A DNA stretch of 64,000 nt from Candidatus Villigracilis adiacens (GTDB taxonomy: Bacteria; Chloroflexota; Anaerolineae; Anaerolineales; Villigracilaceae): NCBI GenBank assembly GCA_016703605.1, contig JADJBU010000002.1, forward strand, positions 434,001 through 498,000, given 5' to 3'. A model generated the notes under the pieces. The model saw only the letters and a list, made by a program, of their open reading frames with translations. It was not told the origin of the DNA and made no database searches. The translations under genes and the position numbers were made by a program. Positions 56,384 through 62,803 of the stretch are shown one piece after another (positions within the stretch are counted from its first letter, which is position 1; every line of letters begins with the position of its first letter).

Positions 56384-58573
56384 TTATCGTTCCACCATGA
56401 AGATATAAAAATCCTTGCCGGGGGAAGCCGAAGTATAGCGGGTGATAACTCCCTGCGGGTAGAGTTCCCTGAGAAGCCTCTCAGTATCCGGGTCCGCGTT
56501 CCAATAGATGAACATCTTCGGCGCGGGGTAATTCAAACTCTGCGCCAGCTGGTCGGGCCACAGGGCAAAGTCGCGGTTCGGAACGCCCGCCCAAATGCCC
56601 GGCAGGCGTGTATCCACCCAGTAGGGGTATGGCACGATCCAGACCGTATCCGTCTGCCCGTATTTATCCTCGAAATCGGAAATGACCCGCCCCATCTCGG
56701 ACGAATTCCAATGCGCGTCGTTAAACGATCTCGAAAATTGACGGAAGACCAGGTCGTAATTTTGGAATGCGACTCCCGTGAAGAGGATTCCCACCATGCT
56801 GTAGGCGAGGACCTTCCGCTTCCACCCGGACCCGAAACTGGTCACCAGCCCATCAAGCGCCACCGCCCCGACGACGAATACCGCCACCGAAGCCCCCCCG
56901 GCGCGGTTCATGGCAGGATTCTCGTTCGGGAACGCCAGCGACAACACCGACGGCAGAATCAGGATCGGAATGGACACCAGCAGGGTCAGGTCGCGCCAGT
57001 CGCGGCGGCGGATGTAGCGCGCGATCAAAAAGACCACGCCCATCAGGAACAACGCGGCGGAGATCACATCCAATGCGGGGCGGTGGGTGACCGAATGCGT
57101 GCCGATCTCGCCGTCGTCCCAGTTGAACATCAGCAATCCCTTATACATGTTCGAGAGGAATATCTGCCAGGCCGGACCCGGCAACGGGGTTTCGAGGCTG
57201 CTCAAACGGGTGAACGAACGATAGCCGAAGTTGTCGGGGTAGGCGATCCAATAGCGCAGGAGCGGCAAAAAGACAAAAGCGGAAATGATGACGATCAAAA
57301 GGAACCAGAAGAACGCCTGGCGGCGCTCGTCTCCCGATTTCGTATGCAGGATGTAGATCAGGAACGCGGCAATGACCAGGAACGGCACAATGCGAAAGGG
57401 ACTGTAACCGTGCAAACCAAGCCCGAGAAAGATACCGGCGAGGATGAAGTCATTGCGGTTCTGGGCGCGCAAGCCGCGGATCATGTAATAAAGCATCGGC
57501 GCAACGAACACCGGGTAGAGCGGGAAGCGCAGCCCGATCCGCGAGATGATATTGGGCCAGCTGGCAACCCCAAAGAGAAAGAGCGCAAAAAAGGCAACGC
57601 GCCCATTCCCGAATTCCCTGCCGAGTTTGTAGACAAAGGGGACGGTGAAAAGCCCCAACAGCGCCGTGCCAAGTTTCAGGCTTTGGAAGGTGTAGCCTGT
57701 CTTGAAGATCGTCAGCACCAGCAGGGTCCAGTACATCTGGAACGCCTCGCGCCCGGTATTGCGCGGGAAGAAAATATTCGTATTGCCCAGCGAGGTGATC
57801 TCGTAAATATCGAATATCTTCTCGGCATGATCGCTGAACGGCTCACTGGGAACCCGGTCCAATTGCGCAAAGCGGAAGAAGATCACGATCCCGATGGCTG
57901 CCGCGAAAAGAATCCACTTCGCCCATTTATCGCGCAGGATGTCGAAGTTGCGGACCTTGATCTCAATCCATCCCAGGTCCCAGCTTCGGGGGGAGCCTTG
58001 CGCCGCCGGTTGGGCTTGTTCCTGAATGTTGAGAGACCGAATCCAAAAACTATAGACCAGCAAGGCGATGGATGCCAGCCACAAGGTTGTGTTGAGCCAG
58101 GTAAATTTTCCTTCGCCAAAATTAATAAAAGCGGCAACGCCCAAAAGGGTTGCCAGCCCCAAAGGGATCAGGCGCACCGAAAACGGATCGGCCCTCTGCC
58201 ACAAGGACGGCAGGCTCGGCAGGCTCCACTCGCCGGCGCGGTACGCCCACAAGCCGATCCCGAACGCCGCGAAATAGAAGATAAGCGAGATCACGACCAT
58301 CCGCATTTGCGGTTCGAGCAATGCCTGCCCAACCCACGCCAGCACAAACGCCCCCACCGTCCGCCACGGAAAATCTACAGCGGTTACAGGTTCGGCAGAT
58401 GACTCCAAAACAGCCGCCTGCGCCGTCTCCCGCGCAAGAGACTGGTTCCACTCGGCGCGCCGACGAGCATCCCATACAGAGCGCATGAATTTCTGGAACG
58501 AAGCCCAATCCCTCGTCGCAGATTTGAAAAGGTCGAGAACGGTCGGTTCTTTTTCGGGTGTTTCTTCGGTCAT
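56384..58573 (-). CDS. GT-C glycosyltransferase (GT39/PMT-like)
   Basis: A 729-aa protein. A cytoplasmic N-terminus (EKEPTVLDLFKSATRDWASFQKFM) precedes a first group of four helices (to about residue 180) and then a GT39-like core: FAQLDRVPSEPFSDHAEKIFDIYEI with an acidic loop, GREAFQMYWTLLVLTIF, GRVAFFALFLFGVASWPNIISRIGLRFPLYPVFVAPMLYYMIRG and LGLGLHGYSPFRIVPFLVIAAFL. A soluble C-terminal tail ends FIYWNADPDTERLLRELYPQG. It probably transfers a sugar from a polyprenyl-phosphate donor. It is the first gene of the minus-strand glycan run, 9 nt before the fused GT-C/YYY gene. Confidence 0.85.
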   Translation of the reverse strand: MTEETPEKEPTVLDLFKSATRDWASFQKFMRSVWDARRRAEWNQSLARETAQAAVLESSAEPVTAVDFPWRTVGAFVLAWVGQALLEPQMRMVVISLIFYFAAFGIGLWAYRAGEWSLPSLPSLWQRADPFSVRLIPLGLATLLGVAAFINFGEGKFTWLNTTLWLASIALLVYSFWIRSLNIQEQAQPAAQGSPRSWDLGWIEIKVRNFDILRDKWAKWILFAAAIGIVIFFRFAQLDRVPSEPFSDHAEKIFDIYEITSLGNTNIFFPRNTGREAFQMYWTLLVLTIFKTGYTFQSLKLGTALLGLFTVPFVYKLGREFGNGRVAFFALFLFGVASWPNIISRIGLRFPLYPVFVAPMLYYMIRGLRAQNRNDFILAGIFLGLGLHGYSPFRIVPFLVIAAFLIYILHTKSGDERRQAFFWFLLIVIISAFVFLPLLRYWIAYPDNFGYRSFTRLSSLETPLPGPAWQIFLSNMYKGLLMFNWDDGEIGTHSVTHRPALDVISAALFLMGVVFLIARYIRRRDWRDLTLLVSIPILILPSVLSLAFPNENPAMNRAGGASVAVFVVGAVALDGLVTSFGSGWKRKVLAYSMVGILFTGVAFQNYDLVFRQFSRSFNDAHWNSSEMGRVISDFEDKYGQTDTVWIVPYPYWVDTRLPGIWAGVPNRDFALWPDQLAQSLNYPAPKMFIYWNADPDTERLLRELYPQGVITRYTSASPGKDFYIFMVER

Positions 58574-58626
58574 ATCCGCCCAAGTTTACTTCATCTTTTG
58601 GATTCGAGTTTTGGTTCAACCGGAAG

Positions 58627-58761
58627 GTGTGCAAGCAAAGGTTGTCAGTTTGGACTGCAAAATCTCCCGATTTTGCTCGAAAGTCAGGCGCTGTCGTGGC
58701 GCCGTTGGCGCCACCACAGCGCCGCTTTCGACTCCGTGCCTGACATGTTTTGCTTGCACAC
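58627..58761. mobile_element. MITE-like element, copy 3 (135 bp)
   Basis: Nearly identical to copy 1 (2754-2888), with the same GTGTGCAAGCAAA tips and the GTGGCGCC-GTT-GGCGCCAC hairpin. CCGGAAG or CCGGAAGG flanks it on both sides, a candidate target-site duplication. Confidence 0.88.
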
Positions 58762-58804
58762 CCGGAAGGGGGTGCGAAAAGGTTGTAGATGAGTTTGCTC
58801 TCTT

Positions 58805-58853
58805 CGCCGTCCTCGGCGAAGGATTTACTCGCAGGACGCCGCCGAGGACGGCG
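58805..58853. repeat. CGCCGTCCTCGGCG inverted repeat
   Basis: Perfect 14-bp arms (CGCCGTCCTCGGCG at 58805-58818 and CGCCGAGGACGGCG at 58840-58853) enclose 21 nt. It lies between the two MITE-like copies; there is no gene in the 58574-58996 gap. Confidence 0.65.
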
Positions 58854-58899
58854 GCTTTGAGCCAGATTACAACAAACTTTGAGTGCTCCCACCGGAAGG

Positions 58900-58975
58900 G
58901 GCGCAAGCAAAGGTTGTCAATTTGGACTGCAAAATCTCCCGATTTTGCTTGAAAGTCGGGAGGCTTTGGACTCCG
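58900..58975. mobile_element. MITE-like element, deleted copy 4
   Basis: GGCGCAAGCAAAGGTTGTC and the following TTTGGACTGCAAAATCTCCCG match the left half of copies 1 and 3. The central hairpin and right end are lost, leaving only a short GGACTCCG. CCGGAAGGGG precedes it. Confidence 0.75.
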
Positions 58976-58996
58976 TTTTCATGAATACTCCAGGGG

Positions 58997-59554
58997 TCAT
59001 TCCTCCCGCCAATAATCCCCGCCGCCGCCTTCGCGCTTCATCAATTTAAGCCCGACAAGTTCGCGCCGCAGGGTGGCAGTATCGGCGTGATAACCGCCCA
59101 GGATTTCATTGACCTGTTTCTCGCTGTAACGCCGACCGACCTTGAAGGCTTTGACCACATAACGCAAGACCGCCTCCAGTTTCTTTTGTTGAGCCGGGAT
59201 CGTCTTGAGACTGCCATCCCTGCGCGCGTATGCCTCGATGACCTTGCGGTCGTAGGCGTCCGTATCCACGTCCGCGACGGAGGCGGTCATCTTCTCCTGC
59301 GAGAACAGGCTGCGCGATTTTTCCTCGAGCGCCTTCCGGTCGAGCTGGTAGACGTTGTAGTAACTCTCTGTCCGGGCATGGACCAGACCGGCTTTGGCAA
59401 GTTTGGAAAGATGATGCGAAACGGTGGATGCCTTCAACCCCAGCAGCGCGGCGAGTTCCTCCACGCTGTAGGGTTTTTGGGCGAGCAGACCGACGATCTT
59501 GAGCCGGTTCGCATCCGAGAGGACTTTGAAGAAGGCGACGAGTTCTTCGCTCAT
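58997..59554 (-). CDS. ArsR-type HTH regulator with DUF2087 domain (third gene)
   Basis: A 185-aa regulator. Residues about 1-75 are an ArsR-type winged helix (FFKVLSDANRLKIVGLLAQKPYSVEELAALLGLKASTVSHHLSKLAKAGLV); the C-terminal 85 residues are DUF2087 (IPAQQKKLEAVLRYVVKAFKVGRRYSEKQVNEIL … LRRELVGLKLMKREG). No ArsR metal-site cysteines are seen. The start directly follows the GIY-YIG stop with no gap. It is the last gene in a three-gene operon with a paralogous regulator first. Confidence 0.9.
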   Translation of the reverse strand: MSEELVAFFKVLSDANRLKIVGLLAQKPYSVEELAALLGLKASTVSHHLSKLAKAGLVHARTESYYNVYQLDRKALEEKSRSLFSQEKMTASVADVDTDAYDRKVIEAYARRDGSLKTIPAQQKKLEAVLRYVVKAFKVGRRYSEKQVNEILGGYHADTATLRRELVGLKLMKREGGGGDYWREE

Positions 59555-59926
59555 TTACGCCTCGCGGATTCTGACATTAAGGTTGTAGCCGGTCTCGACC
59601 GGTTGAAGTTTTTCCAGCCAGATCATCTCCAACAAGGTCAGTTCGTCTTGAAGATTGAAATTCGGGTCATCTTTCATCTTCACTTCTTCGAGAATCTCGA
59701 AGACAAAAAAATCCGCGCCTAATTCGTTCCAATCCTTTTGGAGCGTCTTATTGGTATGACTGCCGATCTTGAGCATGAATTTGTGACGGTTTAGCGGGCC
59801 TTTGAGATTCAGACTGCTGCCAAGCAGCATTTTGCCATTCGCCGTATTCCGCACCTGATAAATTCCAGCAGGCTTGACCCGCCCCGCATATTCGCGGTTA
59901 AGTTCCTTTCTTGTCTTAGCTTCCAT
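59555..59926 (-). CDS. GIY-YIG nuclease-like protein
   Basis: A 123-aa stand-alone GIY-YIG domain protein. The motif reads KPAGIYQVRNTANGKMLLGSSLNL, where GIY is kept and the usual YIG is replaced by LLGSS; NRHKFMLKIGSHTNKTLQKDWNELGADFFVFEILEEV follows. The C-terminal LLEMIWLEKLQPVETGYNLNV gives the conserved Glu and Asn. The start at 59926 overlaps the upstream regulator by 11 nt, and its stop abuts the next regulator start. The degenerate YIG leaves nuclease activity uncertain. Confidence 0.82.
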   Translation of the reverse strand: MEAKTRKELNREYAGRVKPAGIYQVRNTANGKMLLGSSLNLKGPLNRHKFMLKIGSHTNKTLQKDWNELGADFFVFEILEEVKMKDDPNFNLQDELTLLEMIWLEKLQPVETGYNLNVRIREA

Positions 59927-60461
59927 TGCGCGCCCTCCAATACTTCGAGCCGTCGCTTTCGCGGGCGAGCAGACCGGCGTCCACCAGGTCGCGGCGCAGA
60001 CCGGCGGTGTCTTCGTTGAAGCGTTTGATGATCGCGTTGACTTCGCGCTCGGCGTAGGTTTTGTCGAATTCAAAATTTTGAATCAGATAACCCAGGATGG
60101 GTCCGATCTTTTTCTGTTCCGGCACCTGGCGGATGGTTCCGTCGGGGTTCAGAAAGTCGCGCAGGATTTTTTTCGAGGTTTCATCCAGTTCGTCTGAAGG
60201 GGTGAATTTTTTCGCCTCGCCGAATAACTTCTCTTTTCCGATGGTGGCGAGCTTGTCTTCATTCAGGGCAAAAACCCCATCCGCCTGGCTGATGACGCCG
60301 ATACTTTCAAGGAAGCCGAGATGCGTCAACGAATCCCTGGGAGAAAGGTTGAGGCGTGCGGCGATCTGCTGACGCGTGGCATTCTCCTGCGAAAGCAGGC
60401 CGACGATCTGCAAGCGGACCGGGTCGGAGAGGGCTTTGACATAATCGAGTATTTCGTTCAT
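59916..60461 (-). CDS. ArsR-type HTH regulator with DUF2087 domain (first gene)
   Basis: A 181-aa paralogue of the third gene: winged helix YVKALSDPVRLQIVGLLSQENATRQQIAARLNLSPRDSLTHLGFLESIGVI, then DUF2087 (VPEQKKIGPILGYLIQNFEFDKTYAEREVNAIIKRFNEDTAGLRRDLVDAGLLARE). A perfect 16-bp palindrome lies 22 nt before the start and is probably its operator. It is the first gene of the operon. Confidence 0.9.
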   Translation of the reverse strand: MNEILDYVKALSDPVRLQIVGLLSQENATRQQIAARLNLSPRDSLTHLGFLESIGVISQADGVFALNEDKLATIGKEKLFGEAKKFTPSDELDETSKKILRDFLNPDGTIRQVPEQKKIGPILGYLIQNFEFDKTYAEREVNAIIKRFNEDTAGLRRDLVDAGLLARESDGSKYWRARNGS

Positions 60462-60482
60462 GGCTCACATCCGTAAATTTAT

Positions 60483-60498
60483 TTCGATAATTATCGAA
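60483..60498 (-). promoter_or_regulatory. Perfect palindromic operator TTCGATAATTATCGAA
   Basis: TTCGATAATTATCGAA is exactly self-complementary, extended to imperfect arms on both sides. It is in the style of ArsR-family operators and lies just upstream of the regulator operon. Confidence 0.7.
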
Positions 60499-60532
60499 TT
60501 AGATTTTAGGAGCGAATCCGGGTTTTGTCAAG

Positions 60533-60576
60533 GCAAAACGGACTGCAACGACGGGAGCCGTTGCAGTCCGTTTTGC
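60533..60576. terminator. Strong hairpin between two minus-strand genes
   Basis: An 18-bp stem (GCAAAACGGACTGCAACG / CGTTGCAGTCCGTTTTGC) with an 8-nt loop. It follows the stop of the 60606-61523 gene on the minus strand, and the stem itself ends in T-rich bases. It is probably an intrinsic terminator. Confidence 0.7.
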
Positions 60577-60605
60577 AGGTCAGGCTTGCAGCGTGACCTA
60601 CGCGC

Positions 60606-61523
60606 TTAATTCAAAACTTCGATATTCGGTTCGAGCGGAATGCGGTTGATGAGGTCTTCAAAATCCGCCTTGGTGGCTTCGGATTGGGGTTTGTCCATCA
60701 GCGCGAGCAGGGTGGCTTCCATGACGTTGGTGCCGAAGGACCTGCCCTCCAGCCGCGGCGTGACGGTGACGAGGATGTGCAGGTTGCGTTCGCGCAGTTC
60801 CTCCACATTCCTGGCAGTGGTGGTGTTGGTAACGATGATCTTGCCGCTCAGGTCGTCCGGCATGTATTGGCGGATGAATAAAAAGTCACCGGCGAGGACC
60901 TGCGCGTGCTTGTAGTATTTCTCCCATTTGGGCTGGGGCGGTTTGTCCTGTTCGGAGCCGAGGGGGTAGAGCCACGAGAAAGGCATTTGCACGATGGCGG
61001 GCAAAAGGAGCGTGGCTAGGGTGCGCGCCTGCCCCAGGGTGCGGATGGGAATGGGCAGGCCGAGCGCGAACATGAAATCGCCGAAGATCACATCCAGCCC
61101 CGCTTCGACCATGGCTTTGCCCATGCTGTAGCGGTCCACCACGCTGGTGTGCAGGGCGGGCAGTCCGCGCAGGGTGCGTCCCTCTTTTTCGTTGAGATAT
61201 TTTTCGAGGGCGGCGAAGGCGCGTTTTTCGAGAATGCCTTTCACGCCGTTGCCGTCGCCGAATTTGCTGATTTTGACCGCGTCGCGGAAGCGTTTGACGT
61301 CGCGGAAGTAATAGCGTTTGTCTTCGACCTGGAAGAAGAACTCGACTCCGCCCGCGCCGAAGGCGTCCACTTTACCGTCCAGTTCCTTGTAGAGTTCGAC
61401 GGCTTTGTCAAAATCCCCGTCGGTGCCCCTTCTTGATATTTCACATTCCTCCCCGAGAAAGGCGCGCCGGGTGCTGTGGTCGCGCGCCGACGAGCCCACG
61501 CTGATGGATACGATCTTTTTCAT
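60606..61523 (-). CDS. Quinate 5-dehydrogenase-like protein
   Basis: A 305-aa protein that resembles proteins annotated as quinate 5-dehydrogenase in Deinococcus and Chloroflexota: KKIVSISVGSSARDHSTRRAFLGEECEISRRGTDGDFDKAVELYKELDGKVDAFGAGGVEFFF at the N-terminus, VVDRYSMGKAMVEAGLDVIFGDFMFALGLPIPIRTL in the middle, and IIVTNTTTARNVEELRERNLHILVTVTPRLEGRSFGTNVMEA toward the C-terminus. The enzymatic name rests on memory of annotations and is not proven; the late TNTTTARNVE segment may bind a nucleotide. It lies upstream of the regulator operon and is transcribed alone. Confidence 0.6.
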   Translation of the reverse strand: MKKIVSISVGSSARDHSTRRAFLGEECEISRRGTDGDFDKAVELYKELDGKVDAFGAGGVEFFFQVEDKRYYFRDVKRFRDAVKISKFGDGNGVKGILEKRAFAALEKYLNEKEGRTLRGLPALHTSVVDRYSMGKAMVEAGLDVIFGDFMFALGLPIPIRTLGQARTLATLLLPAIVQMPFSWLYPLGSEQDKPPQPKWEKYYKHAQVLAGDFLFIRQYMPDDLSGKIIVTNTTTARNVEELRERNLHILVTVTPRLEGRSFGTNVMEATLLALMDKPQSEATKADFEDLINRIPLEPNIEVLN

Positions 61524-61694
61524 CTACCGCCTCCGAATGGATGAGATGGCTTATTGTACGACCATCCGCTTTCGGGTGGCAGGGGCATGAAGCGCTGAAT
61601 CAGGCGCGGGCGCGGAAAGAAGCGGACGCGTCCCGGCGGGGTTATATCCTTTGTAGGTATAATCAATTCATCAATCAGCACAGAGGAGATGCCA

Positions 61695-62612
61695 GTGGAT
61701 TTCACGAAACATGCATTCTTCGAGGGGAAGAACGTCCTTTTGAGCGATGCAAAAATCAGCATTGCCACGCACGGGTTTTTATATGGAACCGCCGTCTTCG
61801 GCGGGATGCGCGCCTATTGGAACGAAGAGAAGCAGCGTCTCTTCGTTTTTCGTCCCTACGATCATTTGCACCGTTTGTTGAATTCGGGCAAGATGATGGC
61901 GATGAAGATCCCGTACGACGAGGAAAACCTGATCCAGTTGACGGTGGACCTGCTGCGGCTCGATAACTGGAAGCAGGACCTGTACCTGCGCCCGACCATT
62001 TACAAAGCCGATACGGGGATCGGCGTGCGCCTGCACGATTTGAAGGATGAGTTCTGCATGTTCGTGATGGCGTATGAGCCGTATGTCAAGAACGACACAA
62101 ACGCGCATGTGACCGTTTCATCATGGCGGCGCATCGACGATAATGTCATCCCGGCGCGCGGAAAGATCGCGGGCGCGTATGCGAATTCGGCGCTGGCAAA
62201 GACGGACGCGAACCTTGCCGGGTTCGACGAGGCGGTTGTTTTGGATTCGCACGGTCACGTTTCGGAAGGTTCGGCGATGAATATCTTCATCGTGCGCGAC
62301 GGCGTCTTGATCACGCCGCCCATCACGGATAATATTCTCGAAGGCATTACGCGCCGTTCGATCATCGAACTTGCCAGAAAAGAACTTGGTTTGGATGTGG
62401 TCGAACGCTCGATCGACCGGACAGAAGTCTTCATCGCGGACGAGATGTTCATGACGGGAACCGCGGCTCAGGTGGTGGCTGTGACCAGGGTGGATCACCG
62501 CCCGGTGGGGACCGGCTCGATGGGTCCGGTGACAACGAAATTGAGAACGATGTTCGATGACGTTGTGAGGGCTAAGAATCCAAAGTATTCGAGTTGGAAC
62601 GTCGAGGTATAG
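61695..62612 (+). CDS. ilvE: Branched-chain amino-acid aminotransferase
   Basis: A 305-aa fold-type IV PLP aminotransferase that catalyses the last step of Ile, Leu and Val synthesis. FFEGKNVLLSDAKISIATHGFLYGTAVFGGMRAYW gives the N-terminal signature. The PLP lysine lies in the GKIAGAYANSALAKTDANLAGFDEAV region, and GHVSEGSAMNIFIVRDGVLITPPITDNILEGITRRSIIELA and EVFIADEMFMTGTAAQVVAVTRVDHRPVG match the family. GAGGAG (61683-61688) directly touches an ATG at 61689 but is ideally spaced (6 nt) to GTG 61695, which I take as the start. TATAAT lies at 61658-61663. Confidence 0.93.
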   Translation: MDFTKHAFFEGKNVLLSDAKISIATHGFLYGTAVFGGMRAYWNEEKQRLFVFRPYDHLHRLLNSGKMMAMKIPYDEENLIQLTVDLLRLDNWKQDLYLRPTIYKADTGIGVRLHDLKDEFCMFVMAYEPYVKNDTNAHVTVSSWRRIDDNVIPARGKIAGAYANSALAKTDANLAGFDEAVVLDSHGHVSEGSAMNIFIVRDGVLITPPITDNILEGITRRSIIELARKELGLDVVERSIDRTEVFIADEMFMTGTAAQVVAVTRVDHRPVGTGSMGPVTTKLRTMFDDVVRAKNPKYSSWNVEV

Positions 62613-62669
62613 CTGGAATTCAAACATTCCTCTAACGCCGTATTGATATTTCGTCGATGCGGCGTTTGT

Positions 62670-62675
62670 TATAAT
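62670..62675 (+). promoter_or_regulatory. TATAAT -10 box for the Clp gene
   Basis: A perfect TATAAT in TTTGTTATAATCGC. No good -35 at 17 bp. The leader to the ATG at 62804 is about 125 nt and contains the paired repeat described next. Confidence 0.5.
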
Positions 62676-62686
62676 CGCTCCTACAT

Positions 62687-62783
62687 AAACCTGACAGGTC
62701 TTATCCGCGTCGAATGTTTTACGCGACCCATGCGTGGATGAGTACCTCTCCCAACGGACGATCCAAGGAGACCTGTCAGGTTT
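62687..62783. repeat. 97-bp segment bounded by AAACCTGACAGGTCT inverted repeats
   Basis: AAACCTGACAGGTCT (62687-62701) and AGACCTGTCAGGTTT (62769-62783) are exact complements enclosing 67 nt in the Clp leader. The right arm ends 8 nt before AAGGAA, so folding could affect translation. Similar in length and ends to 16592-16689. Confidence 0.75.
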
Positions 62784-62803
62784 GGTTTGAAAGGAATATT
62801 CCC

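Noticed and set aside
56261..58402. 713-codon plus-strand open frame antisense to the GT39-like gene (similar long antisense frames at 43535-45481, 46796-48079 and 4056-5189)
   Set aside because: The opposite strand encodes clear membrane or enzyme domains. The antisense frames are rich in Arg/His/Gln and lack any recognisable motif, as expected for shadows in GC-rich DNA.
58997..60461. Toxin-antitoxin interpretation of the regulator/GIY-YIG/regulator operon
   Set aside because: GIY-YIG proteins of this size with DUF2087 partners are not a toxin family I know, and no antitoxin-like small protein is present. Kept as an unexplained operon instead.
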